Assembly: GCA_050246945.1 (NCBI GenBank)
Contig: JBFWVC010000008.1
Span: forward strand, 175,737-239,736
Reading direction: 5' to 3'
Length of the DNA: 64,000 nucleotides
Source: JAEUMD01 sp050246945
GTDB taxonomy: Bacteria; Pseudomonadota; Alphaproteobacteria; Rhizobiales; Hyphomicrobiaceae
Shown here: one piece after another, positions 54,340-62,703 of the stretch
Numbering within the stretch: position 1 is the stretch's first letter
How the letters are laid out: the number at the start of each line of letters is the position of its first letter
Notes under the pieces: model-generated
Database searches by the model: none
The model's input: only the letters and a program-made list of their open reading frames with translations
Told to the model about the DNA's origin: nothing
Position numbers and translations under genes: made by a program

Positions 54340-54461
54340 AGCCGGACGTTGCCGGGCACCGAGAAATTGTCCTGCGAACTGGAGGGTATCATGCTGAGAC
54401 CGACCGCGGCAGTGGCACTGATCGCTACCAGGGCGACGAGACTGATGAGAAATGCTTTCAT
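54336..54461 (-). CDS. 41-residue secreted or membrane peptide, FDH operon
   Basis: The frame from the ATG at 54461 encodes MKAFLISLVALVAISATAA, a hydrophobic signal or anchor segment, then about 20 polar residues (SSSQDNFSVPGNVRL) to TAG. It overlaps the stop of the upstream WD40-cytochrome gene by four bases (ATGA), the coupling used elsewhere in this operon. It is too short for usual gene callers. Whether the hydrophobic part is cleaved is unclear. Confidence 0.65.
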   Translation of the reverse strand: MKAFLISLVALVAISATAAVGLSMIPSSSQDNFSVPGNVRL

Positions 54462-56173
54462 TGCTTCGTTTCCTTTGTCCTTGCGGAGGCATCCCGCGAG
54501 CCGACAGGATTGTCTGTCCTCTTCCCCCCCTCACCCGCTGCGTCGCCCCCCGCAGGCACGTCGTCCTTGCCGGGCTCTGTTGCGACCTTGAGAAACGCGA
54601 TGAGCGCGGCACGCTGCTCGGGGTCTGTCATCTTCTGCAGCGGCATTTTGGAGCCGGGCGTGAAGTGTTCCGGCCCTTGCTCGAACAGCTTCGACACGGT
54701 CTCTTCCGTCCAGACGATGTCGAGGTCGCTTAGTCCCTTCGAATACGGATAGCCCGGCAGACTTGCGATCCGCCGGCCGAATAGCTGGTAGAGAGATGGT
54801 CCAGCGCGGTTCTTGCCATCAGGCTTCAGCGTATGGCAAACGCTGCACTTGCGCGCGAACTGCAATGCACCTTGTGCCACCGGATCATTGGGGTCACCCG
54901 ACACCTGGAAACGCCGCGGATAAGGACTATCCACAGACTCGTAGGACGCACGCGGCCTTATCTGCCAGCGCGTTGCGAAATCGTCGAGACCACCATAGTA
55001 GAGCGCCGTGGCACCCGGAGCGAAAGCAAGTGCCCAGACCGGACCATACGGATTCTGATAGGACTCGATCTCCTCCCAGTCGGCGAGGCGGACGACACGC
55101 ACGCTGCCGTCCCCCGCACCGACCGCCAGCAGTCCAGGCTTTTCGATGACCGCCGCCGATAGCACCGGACGCTCGAATGCTTTCAGCTCCTTGACGACAT
55201 CGCCGCTCATGCCGTCGACGACAACCACGCTACCGTTGAGCGCGCCGGTCACGATCTGCTCGCTGCCCGGCACACGCACCAGCACATTAAGCCCCCAACC
55301 GTGCTTGTAGAGCGGCCGCGCGAGGCTCCCATCCGCACGGTTGAAAAGCCGCAGCACACCATCGTAGCACGCAGTGTAGACGTGACTGCCATCCATGGAG
55401 AATTGTGCCGCGTTGACCGGGCCGCCGTGCCCTTCGAGAAGGGGTCCCGCCGTCAGCCTGGACAGGTCCCAAAGCCGCGCCGTCCGGTCCCAGCTCGATG
55501 TCACTGCAAAACGCCCGTCCGACGACACAGCCACGTGGTTGATCTTTGCCGTATGTCCCTCGAAACGGTGAACCAGTTGCCCCGTCGCGGTGTCCCAGAC
55601 GCTGAGGGCACCGTCATCGCCCGCTGCAAGCACACGTGTCGAGCCGGGCACGAACGCAACCGCGTTGACAGCCCCGCCGTGTTTGTCGAAACGATGGAGC
55701 ACCCTGGGCAGTTCGCCCGAAACATCCCAGACCATCATTGCGTAGTCGAAGCTGCCGGTGGCGACGCGCTCGCGTTGCGCGTCGACCGCAATGGCCTTGA
55801 TAGGTCCGCCATGCCCGACGAGATTGCCTGTCTGTCTTGCCTTGTCGGTCTTCTGCGCCTCGCGCGTCTCGCCGCGTTTGATTTGCTCTGCTTCACCGGC
55901 GTTGGACGACGGTGCCGCCCCTGGGGTGGCGGCAACAGGCGGGCGGCCGTTCCCCTCCGCAAGCGCCGGCAGCGCGCCGACGCAAAGTGCGCAGCAATGG
56001 CCAACCGCAATCGCAGCTGCGGCAAATGCTGTGTGCGGCGAACATAGTATGCGCCGCAACAGCGTGTTCCACCCCGCCGCCAAACGCTGCACCGATCCGC
56101 ACACGGCGTCGCGCAAGTGTTCATCCAATGCGACGCGGCGACCGCCCCTATTCAGCCGGCTGAACTTGTGCAT
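54458..56173 (-). CDS. WD40 repeat-cytochrome c fusion protein
   Basis: The 571-residue protein starts with about 75 residues containing a hydrophobic export segment (FAAAAIAVGHCCALCVGALP). A beta-propeller of six or seven WD40-like repeats follows (SFDYAMMVWD, DDGALSVWD, SWDRTARLWD, CYDGVLRLF). A C-terminal c-type cytochrome domain carries CSVCH and an axial methionine candidate in PGSKMPLQ. It probably works in the periplasm as an electron-transfer partner of FdhABC. The start at 56173 overlaps the end of fdhC by 26 bases; 56194 is also open. Confidence 0.85.
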   Translation of the reverse strand: MHKFSRLNRGGRRVALDEHLRDAVCGSVQRLAAGWNTLLRRILCSPHTAFAAAAIAVGHCCALCVGALPALAEGNGRPPVAATPGAAPSSNAGEAEQIKRGETREAQKTDKARQTGNLVGHGGPIKAIAVDAQRERVATGSFDYAMMVWDVSGELPRVLHRFDKHGGAVNAVAFVPGSTRVLAAGDDGALSVWDTATGQLVHRFEGHTAKINHVAVSSDGRFAVTSSWDRTARLWDLSRLTAGPLLEGHGGPVNAAQFSMDGSHVYTACYDGVLRLFNRADGSLARPLYKHGWGLNVLVRVPGSEQIVTGALNGSVVVVDGMSGDVVKELKAFERPVLSAAVIEKPGLLAVGAGDGSVRVVRLADWEEIESYQNPYGPVWALAFAPGATALYYGGLDDFATRWQIRPRASYESVDSPYPRRFQVSGDPNDPVAQGALQFARKCSVCHTLKPDGKNRAGPSLYQLFGRRIASLPGYPYSKGLSDLDIVWTEETVSKLFEQGPEHFTPGSKMPLQKMTDPEQRAALIAFLKVATEPGKDDVPAGGDAAGEGGKRTDNPVGSRDASARTKETKQ

Positions 56174-57308
56174 CTGAGCCGTGCGGCACCACACGGTTTT
56201 TCTCCATCTCTTCCTCGACCCACAGGCTGTGATGCTCCTTGGCCCAGTTGAGATCGACCTCGCCTGAGCCCATTGCCTCGAACGCGCCCTCCATGCCGAT
56301 CGTTCCGATGTAGATGTGCCCCAGGATCACGCACACCAATGCCAGCGCGATCATCGAATGCCACGTGACGGCATACTGCATTTCCTGAACCGCTGTTAGC
56401 TCGGTCGGCAGGTGGAAACCGAACATGTTGAGCACTTCGAAAGTTCGCGCGAATAGCGAAAATTCGAACGGCAGCAGCAGCGACAGGCCCGAAATCGATA
56501 GCGAAGCGCCCCCCAGCATGATGATCCAGAACAGGATCTTCTGACCAGCATTGAATTTCCGCGCCGGGGGATGCGAATGCTTGGAGAACAGACCGCCCGC
56601 CTTTGCCAGCCAGACAATGTCGTAACGGTTCGGGAAGTTGTGGCGCAGCCACAGCAAGAAGCTCACGACGAGCCCAACCATGAATGCGAACGCCACGTAC
56701 GCGTGAGACAGTTTGCTCCAATGTGCCAGCGACGCGAATGCTGTCTTGCCCATGACGGGGATCAGCAGGTCGCGCCCGTAGAGCGCAACAAGCCCCGTCA
56801 AACCCTGCAAGATGAAAGACACAGCCATCAGCCAGTGAGACGCGCGTTCCAGAGCCGTGAAACGCGTAATCGTCACTCCGGCGCGTCCGTGCTCGATGCG
56901 CACCGTGCCGCGGGCCAGATAGAACAATACCAGCAGCGATAGCATTGCCGCGATCGCATAGCCGCCCCATTGCGGCAGCTCGGTGCGCCGGAACTCGGTC
57001 CACTCCGAACCCTCCGCTTGCACCAGGATGCCCGACTTGGCATCGGGAATGGAGACTGTGCCGCGCGCGCCCTGGCGCAGCTTCTTCCATAGCTCGATAT
57101 CGTAGTTGCCGCCCTTGTCAGGCGCTGTTGTCGGCCGTTCGGGCTGCGCATTGCCGACGGCGTTCGCCGGAGGCCGCACATTCGAGCTCGACTGCGCCAT
57201 GGCGCCGTTGCCAATCAAGATGCTGCCGATCAGCGCGACCGCGAGAGCCGCAGCGAATGCAGTGAGGTTCGCTCCAATTCTTGCCTGGCGCTTGAAATGA
57301 GTGACCAT
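56148..57308 (-). CDS. fdhC: Formate dehydrogenase cytochrome b subunit FdhC (gamma)
   Basis: The 386-residue protein has a signal-like N-terminal helix (ANLTAFAAALAVALIGSILI), a periplasmic segment and four further membrane helices of the FdnI type. Haem-ligating histidines lie in ERASHWLMAVSF, SKLSHAYVAFAF and TWHSMIALALV. It anchors FdhAB and passes electrons to the quinone pool or cytochrome partners. The start at 57308 follows CGGAGTG; 41 upstream codons are unlikely. It lies downstream of a small lipoprotein gene. Confidence 0.93.
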   Translation of the reverse strand: MVTHFKRQARIGANLTAFAAALAVALIGSILIGNGAMAQSSSNVRPPANAVGNAQPERPTTAPDKGGNYDIELWKKLRQGARGTVSIPDAKSGILVQAEGSEWTEFRRTELPQWGGYAIAAMLSLLVLFYLARGTVRIEHGRAGVTITRFTALERASHWLMAVSFILQGLTGLVALYGRDLLIPVMGKTAFASLAHWSKLSHAYVAFAFMVGLVVSFLLWLRHNFPNRYDIVWLAKAGGLFSKHSHPPARKFNAGQKILFWIIMLGGASLSISGLSLLLPFEFSLFARTFEVLNMFGFHLPTELTAVQEMQYAVTWHSMIALALVCVILGHIYIGTIGMEGAFEAMGSGEVDLNWAKEHHSLWVEEEMEKNRVVPHGSDAQVQPAE

Positions 57309-57462
57309 TGCCAACACTCCGTTGTTGTCGCTGGACCGCCGGACCTCGACGACGAGGAAGATTCGACGCTCTGGCTTCTTTATCGGCGGCCCGCCGCCAC
57401 GCGCGCCGGACCGGTTACTTTTCGCTCGCATTGAGCAAGGCCCGGTCGGACGGGGTTAGTGG

Positions 57463-57666
57463 CTAGCGCTGCAGATAGCCACGCTCGCGAAGCCTGGTCC
57501 TCTGCTCTTCGCTCAGCGTCTCGTCGGCCGGCCCCGGATAGCTTGTATCGAACGTACCGCGCGCCGCGTCGAGCTGCCGCTTGGCCGGGCTCTTCGCATC
57601 AAGACAACCCGTGAGCACGATCGGCATCACGGTGAGCAGCGCGATCATCATCGTGCGATTTGTCAC
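57463..57666 (-). CDS. Small lipoprotein in the FDH operon
   Basis: The 67-residue frame from the GTG at 57666 has a lipoprotein signal (basic VTNRT, hydrophobic core, LTGC lipobox at residues 18-21) and a charged mature part rich in Lys, Arg and Glu ending in RTRLRERGYLQR. AAGGAA lies eight bases upstream. Position between fdhB and fdhC suggests a structural or maturation role. I do not recognise a family. Confidence 0.7.
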   Translation of the reverse strand: MTNRTMMIALLTVMPIVLTGCLDAKSPAKRQLDAARGTFDTSYPGPADETLSEEQRTRLRERGYLQR

Positions 57667-57748
57667 CCTCGCTGTTCCTTTCCGAATTCTGTACACGCCG
57701 TCCACACTGATTTATGTCAGCAATCGGATGGCAAAGCCAATCTTGCGT

Positions 57749-57782
57749 GCAAAGGGCGGCCGAAGCCGCCCCTTGTTTTTTG
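57749..57782 (-). terminator. Hairpin, possible intra-operon attenuator/terminator
   Basis: On the minus (gene) strand, GGGCGGC-TTCG-GCCGCCC forms a perfect stem with a C(UUCG)G tetraloop. It extends by G-U and A-U pairs and is followed by only TTTG. On the plus strand the same stem is followed by TTGTTTTTT. It lies between fdhB and the lipoprotein gene and could make fdhA-fdhB transcripts more abundant than those downstream. Confidence 0.6.
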
Positions 57783-57809
57783 CTTGTCACAGCTGTGTGC
57801 GCACGCCTG

Positions 57810-58403
57810 TCAGCCCTGCGGACCGGGATAGGCCTTGCCCCATCCCCATGCGCCCGAGCCGAAGCCGCGGGCCACGACGCGTTCTCGATAGATGGTGGAC
57901 ACGATATCTCCGTCACCCGCGAGCAGCGCCTTCGTCGAGCACATCTCCGCGCACAACGGCAGCTTACCCTCGGCAAGCCGGTTGCGGCCGTACTTCTTGA
58001 ACTCTTTGTCGGAGTTTGCCGCCTCCGGTCCGCCAGCACAGAAGGTACACTTGTCCATCTTTCCGCGAGAACCGAAGTTGGACGCCTGCGGATACTGCGG
58101 CGCGCCGAACGGACACGCATAGAAGCAATAGCCGCAGCCGATGCAGAGGTCCTTGTTGTGCAGGACCACGCCTTCAGCCGTCTGGTAGAAGCAGTCCACC
58201 GGACAGACCGCTTTGCACGGCGCATCCGAGCAGTGCATGCAAGCCACTGAGATTGAGCGCTCGCCCGGCTTGCCGTCGTTGATCGTGACGACGCGCCGGC
58301 GGTTCACACCCCACGGCACCTCGTTCTCGTTCTTGCAGGCGGTGACGCAGGCATTGCATTCGATGCAGCGCTCGGCGTCGCAGAGGAACTTCATACGTGC
58401 CAT
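57810..58403 (-). CDS. fdhB: Formate dehydrogenase iron-sulfur subunit FdhB
   Basis: The 197-residue subunit has four 4Fe-4S motifs: CDAERCIECNACVTACK, CMHCSDAPCKAVCP, CIGCGYCFYACP and CTFCAGG..LCAEMC. It transfers electrons from FdhA to the cytochrome b subunit. No signal peptide is present, as expected for co-export with Tat-targeted FdhA. It follows fdhA by three bases. Confidence 0.96.
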   Translation of the reverse strand: MARMKFLCDAERCIECNACVTACKNENEVPWGVNRRRVVTINDGKPGERSISVACMHCSDAPCKAVCPVDCFYQTAEGVVLHNKDLCIGCGYCFYACPFGAPQYPQASNFGSRGKMDKCTFCAGGPEAANSDKEFKKYGRNRLAEGKLPLCAEMCSTKALLAGDGDIVSTIYRERVVARGFGSGAWGWGKAYPGPQG

Positions 58404-58406
58404 GAT

Positions 58407-61364
58407 TTAGGCCCTCCAGATCTTGCAGAGCGTTGTCTTGGTTTCCTGCATCTGGGTCACGGAGTCGTACCCGTAGGTCTGCGCCGTGTTCGTTGCTTCA
58501 CCCAGAACATAAGGGTCGGCGCCTTCCGGATACTTGGACCTCAGATCCTTGCCCTGGAAGTGGCCGCCGAAGTGGAACGGCATGAAGGCGACGCCTTTGC
58601 CGACACGTTCGGTGACCATTGCCATCACCTTGACCTTGCCTTTCTCCGGACCCTCGACCCAGACCATCTCGCCGTCCTTGATGCCCAGGTCGTTGGCATC
58701 TCTGGTATTGATCTCGACGTACATGTTCTGCTGCAACTCCGCGAGCCACGGGTTCGAACGGGTCTCGTCGCCGCCACCCTCGTATTCGACCAGTCGGCCG
58801 GAGGTTAGGATGATCGGATAATCCTTCGAGAAGTCGTTCTTCTGGATCGACTCGAACAGGACCGGCACACGGTGCAGCCTGCGATCCGTGAAGGTCGCAT
58901 ACTTGTCGAGCAGATCGCGGCGCGGCGTATAGAGCGGCTCGCGGTGCAGCGGCACCGGATCCGGGAATGTCCACACCACCGCGCGGGCCTTGGCGTTGCC
59001 GAACGGCGCGATGCCGTGCTTGATGGCCACGCGCTGCAAGCCGCCCGAAAGATCGGTCTTCCAGTTCACACCGCCCATCTTCGCCGGATCGTTGCTACCG
59101 GCAACCTTCTCGACGGCGGCCTTTTCCTCGGGCGTCAGATCACCCGTCCAGCCGAGCTTGTCGAGCATGGCATAGGTGACTTCGGGATAGCCGTCCTTGA
59201 TTTCCGAGCCTTCGGGCCAGCTTTCCACCGCCAGCAGGTTGTCGGCATCAACGTTGCCCTTCGCGTATTTCTCGGGCGCGGTGACACCGAAGCGTGCACG
59301 GAAGCACAGTCCACCCTCTGCGACCGGTATCGAAGTGTCGTAGAGATTGGGCGTTCCAGGATGCTTCATTTCCGGAGTACCCCAGGCCGGCCATGGCAGA
59401 CCATAGAAGTCGCCGTCGCACGGGCCGCCGTTGGCCTTCAGCGTCACCTTGTCGAAGGTATGCTGGTTGGCCATATGCGCCTTCAACCGCTCGGGCGACT
59501 GCCCCGTATAGCCGATCGTCCACATGCCGCGGTTGAACTCTCGCGTGATGTCTTCGACGTTCGGCTCGTTCTTCTCGACCTTGATGTTCTTGAACATCTC
59601 CTTGTCGAAGCCGAACTTCTTGGCGAACAAATACATGATCTCATGATCGACCTTCGCCTCGAACAACGGCTCGAACACCTTCTCGCGCCACTGCAACGAG
59701 CGGTTGGACGCCGTCACCGAGCCGTATGTTTCGAACTGCGTCGCCGCCGGCAACAGGTAGACGCCGTCGGTCCGGTCATGCATCACCGCCGACACTGTCG
59801 GATAGGGGTCGATGACGACGAGAAGGTCCAGCTTCTCCATCGCCTTCTTCATGTCCGGACCGCGTGTCTGCGAGTTCGGAGCATGACCCCAGAACACCAT
59901 CGCGCGGGTGTTGTCAGGCTGCTGCAGGTTGGCCTTGTCCTCCAGCACGCCGTCGAACCAGCGTGACACCGGAATGCCTGCTGTCTCCATCATCAGGAGG
60001 TCAGCGCCGTCCTTGCCCTTGCCCGGCATCTTGGCGAACCGGTCGGCCAGCCACTTGTAGTCCGTCTCCCAGACCCGTGCCCAATGCTTCCAGGACCCTG
60101 TTGCCAGACCATAGTAGCCGGGCAGGCTGTCCATCACCACGCCGAAGTCGGTGGCACCCTGCACGTTGTCATGACCGCGGAAGATGTTGGTTCCGCCGCC
60201 GCTGACGCCCATGTTGCCCAGTGCCAGCTGCAGCACACAGTAAGCACGAGTGTTGTCGTTGCCGTTGGTATGCTGTGTTCCGCCCATGCACCAGATCACG
60301 GTGCCTGGCCTGTTCGTCGCCAGCGTCCTGGCGACGCGAAGTAGCTGCGAACCCGGAACGCCCGTGACGCGCTCGGTCTCTTCCGGTGTCCACTTCTTCA
60401 CTTCCTCGCGGATCAGGTCCATGCCCCATACGCGCTTGCGGATGAACTCCTTGTCCTCCCAGCCGTTCTCGAAGATGTGATAGAGAATGCCCCATACCAG
60501 CGCGACGTCGGTCCCGGGCCGGAACCGCACATATTCGCTGGCGTGGGCGGCCGTGCGCGTGAACCGCGGATCGCAAACGATCAACGGTGCGTTGTTCTGT
60601 TCCTTGCACTTCAGAATGTGCTGCAAAGACACAGGATGCGCTTCTGCCGGGTTGCCTCCGATCAGGAATATCGCCTTCGAGCGCAGGATGTCGTTGTAGG
60701 AGTTCGTCATCGCGCCATAGCCCCAGGTGTTTGCGACACCTGCGACCGTGGTCGAGTGGCAGATACGGGCCTGATGATCGATGTTGTTCGATCCCCAGTA
60801 GGCCGCGAACTTGCGGATCAGATAGGCCTGCTCATTCGAGTGCTTTGCAGACCCCAGCCAATAGACCGAGTCAGGCCCTGAAGACTCGCGGATCTTCAGC
60901 ATCTGGTCGCCGATCTCATTGATCGCCTGATCCCACGAGATGCGCTGCCACTTGCCGCCGGCAAGCTTCATCGGATACTTCAGCCGCCGCTCGCCGTGTG
61001 CGTGCTCACGCACCGACGCGCCCTTGGCGCAGTGCGCGCCGAGATTGAACGGGCTATCGAAACCGGGTTCCTGGCCGATCCAGACTCCGTTCTGAACTTC
61101 GGCCATCACCGTGCATCCCACCGAGCAGTGGGTGCACACAGACTTTTTGATCTCGAGCTTGCCAGCCGCCGCCGCCGGCCCCGCCGCTTCCGCAGGGCGC
61201 ACACGCGATCCAGCCAGTGCGCTCGCGGCAGCAATGCCGCCGACCGCCAAGCCCGAATTGCGAAGGAACGAGCGCCGGTCCACGGTCCCGAATGCGCCCT
61301 CTTCGCGCACCGCGGCCGACAGGCGTGTCCCTGTCGCGGCTCGAGTCACTTTCTTCTTGAGCAT
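58407..61364 (-). CDS. fdhA: Formate dehydrogenase catalytic subunit FdhA (molybdopterin, Cys form)
   Basis: The 985-residue enzyme oxidises formate to CO2 at a bis-MGD centre. A Tat signal (DRRSFLRNSG, residues 29-38) sends it to the periplasm. Its N-terminal 4Fe-4S ligands are C77, C80, C84 and C112. The active-site residue is C202 in ARICHSTT, followed by H203, so it is the cysteine and not the selenocysteine form. The ATG at 61364 follows GGAGAG; a start seven codons earlier is possible. It shares an operon with fdhB, fdhC and the TorD-like gene. Confidence 0.97.
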   Translation of the reverse strand: MLKKKVTRAATGTRLSAAVREEGAFGTVDRRSFLRNSGLAVGGIAAASALAGSRVRPAEAAGPAAAAGKLEIKKSVCTHCSVGCTVMAEVQNGVWIGQEPGFDSPFNLGAHCAKGASVREHAHGERRLKYPMKLAGGKWQRISWDQAINEIGDQMLKIRESSGPDSVYWLGSAKHSNEQAYLIRKFAAYWGSNNIDHQARICHSTTVAGVANTWGYGAMTNSYNDILRSKAIFLIGGNPAEAHPVSLQHILKCKEQNNAPLIVCDPRFTRTAAHASEYVRFRPGTDVALVWGILYHIFENGWEDKEFIRKRVWGMDLIREEVKKWTPEETERVTGVPGSQLLRVARTLATNRPGTVIWCMGGTQHTNGNDNTRAYCVLQLALGNMGVSGGGTNIFRGHDNVQGATDFGVVMDSLPGYYGLATGSWKHWARVWETDYKWLADRFAKMPGKGKDGADLLMMETAGIPVSRWFDGVLEDKANLQQPDNTRAMVFWGHAPNSQTRGPDMKKAMEKLDLLVVIDPYPTVSAVMHDRTDGVYLLPAATQFETYGSVTASNRSLQWREKVFEPLFEAKVDHEIMYLFAKKFGFDKEMFKNIKVEKNEPNVEDITREFNRGMWTIGYTGQSPERLKAHMANQHTFDKVTLKANGGPCDGDFYGLPWPAWGTPEMKHPGTPNLYDTSIPVAEGGLCFRARFGVTAPEKYAKGNVDADNLLAVESWPEGSEIKDGYPEVTYAMLDKLGWTGDLTPEEKAAVEKVAGSNDPAKMGGVNWKTDLSGGLQRVAIKHGIAPFGNAKARAVVWTFPDPVPLHREPLYTPRRDLLDKYATFTDRRLHRVPVLFESIQKNDFSKDYPIILTSGRLVEYEGGGDETRSNPWLAELQQNMYVEINTRDANDLGIKDGEMVWVEGPEKGKVKVMAMVTERVGKGVAFMPFHFGGHFQGKDLRSKYPEGADPYVLGEATNTAQTYGYDSVTQMQETKTTLCKIWRA

Positions 61365-61436
61365 GATACTCTCCATGTCTCGCATCGCCGGATCGGGCGT
61401 GCGCTGAGCGCACCCGATATCGGGCGGCGCGACGGG

Positions 61437-61643
61437 TTAGATGAACTTCGCCAGCTCGTAGTAGCGCTTGACGTGGTCCGTCTCGCGATAGGTGCCAGAA
61501 TCGGCCGCAGATGGCTCACCGGCTGCCGCAGCGGGCGTCACGGTGGCCGCCAGTGCGGCACCACTTCCCACCACGCCTGCGCCGGCTAACTTGAGAAAGC
61601 TGCGGCGGTCGGCCTTGACCGCCTTCTTGTCCGGTTGCCTCAT
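61437..61643 (-). CDS. Small Tat-signal protein of FDH regions (TIGR02811-like)
   Basis: The 68-residue protein is almost entirely a Tat signal peptide: ADRRSFLKLAGAGVVGSG with the twin arginines at residues 13-14, an AAAAG cleavage region, and a short TDHVKRYYELAKFI tail. This matches the small protein class found just upstream of fdhA in many FDH operons (TIGR02811). GGAGG lies eight bases before the ATG at 61643. It may assist Tat export or assembly of FdhA. Confidence 0.9.
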   Translation of the reverse strand: MRQPDKKAVKADRRSFLKLAGAGVVGSGAALAATVTPAAAAGEPSAADSGTYRETDHVKRYYELAKFI

Positions 61644-61718
61644 TTCTTCTTCCTCCATTGCGCCACCGATGCCGATGGCAAACCTTCGTGAACTGCTGAG
61701 TGAGGGCGGCAGTCAACA

Positions 61719-62339
61719 TCATGCCAGCCGGAATGCGCGCTCCTCCACCTCGATGAACCGCGACCCAAGCGCGCCGAGCGCCGCATAGAACGCCGACGTG
61801 CCATCAACAGAAAGGTCGCGGAAGAAATGTCCGGCCCACGAACCGACGTGCGATTCGAAGAAACTGCGTTGAACCTCAAGCGATCCGGTGCCGAAGTCGC
61901 CGCCGATCAGACCACCCATCATCTCGAGCACCGAGGCGATGTGGTCCTCCGGTTCCGAGACATCGTCGCTGCGCGCAATACCGAGTGCCGCCATGTCCTC
62001 ACGCAAGCGCGCCAAAGGCTTCTCGTGCAGAAAACCGGTCAGGTAATAGGAACCAAAGGGAACGAACACGCCGCGCCCGAGGCCAATGAACAGCGTCTGG
62101 TACGCGTCAGCCTCCCGCTCCGCCGTGGTTGACCTCGCGGCCTCGGCAAGCGCGATGACGCGATCGCCAAGCGGCGTGCCCTTCGACGCGGACAGCCCTG
62201 CCGCCAGTTGCAGATCGGCTTCCGACGGTGGCGCGGCCAAATAATGGGCAAGCAGCCGGTAGAGATGCACCCTCAGCGCATCCTCGTCCAAACTTGCCCC
62301 GGACACTTTCGGCTTCGTCACGGATTGCGCGTGCTGCAC
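61719..62339 (-). CDS. TorD-like chaperone of formate dehydrogenase
   Basis: The 206-residue all-helical cytoplasmic protein fits TorD/DmsD chaperones: LYRLLAHYLAAPP, EADAYQTLFIGLGRGVFVPFGSYYLTG (cut here into parts), EDHIASVLEMMGGLIGG and FFRDLSVD. Such chaperones bind the Tat signal and help insert the cofactor. The GTG at 62339 is chosen because GGGAGG lies seven bases upstream. It is the first gene of the minus-strand FDH operon. Confidence 0.9.
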   Translation of the reverse strand: MQHAQSVTKPKVSGASLDEDALRVHLYRLLAHYLAAPPSEADLQLAAGLSASKGTPLGDRVIALAEAARSTTAEREADAYQTLFIGLGRGVFVPFGSYYLTGFLHEKPLARLREDMAALGIARSDDVSEPEDHIASVLEMMGGLIGGDFGTGSLEVQRSFFESHVGSWAGHFFRDLSVDGTSAFYAALGALGSRFIEVEERAFRLA

Positions 62340-62703
62340 GCAATCACCTCCCAACTGCTTTGGTCTTTTGTTTTTATGCCAACGCAGTCTGCCCGCCGCG
62401 CACTCGGCCTGCAAGATTGCCGCACCCCGAAACAACATCACATTTCAATGTAATCTCGCACTGCGTCGAAGCGCATTTCTCGCGAAACTTGCGAAAAGAT
62501 TTCTAAACATATAAAAGAAAGAAGAAAACACAGTGTTATGCATAGGATTGCATAATTGAACTTGTTGCAGCGCACACGCGATCGAGCTTGCGCGACGCGA
62601 TTGAGGAGTTAAGTTGCGGATTTGAAATCTATATCCGCCTAAGCACAGATCTCTCGTCTCGCATGAGCCGGGGGCGCTGAAACGGCGCCATGACAGGACG
62701 CGA
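62340..62703. other. Divergent control region of FDH operon and moaA
   Basis: This 364 bp region is more AT-rich than the genes around it. It separates the TorD-like gene from moaA and must hold both promoters. A perfect seven-base inverted repeat lies at 62536-62555. The stretch 62480-62530 is purine- and A-rich. Confidence 0.6.
62536..62555. promoter_or_regulatory. Palindromic candidate operator
   Basis: TTATGCA-TAGGAT-TGCATAA is a perfect seven-base inverted repeat with a six-base spacer. It is central in the divergent region between the FDH operon and moaA. Dimensions suit a dimeric regulator. The factor is unknown; it does not match a ModE or FNR consensus. Confidence 0.45.

Noticed and set aside
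60756..60764. Selenocysteine at the FdhA active site
   Set aside because: The codon at residue 202 is a cysteine codon, and no in-frame TGA with a SECIS-like hairpin interrupts the gene.
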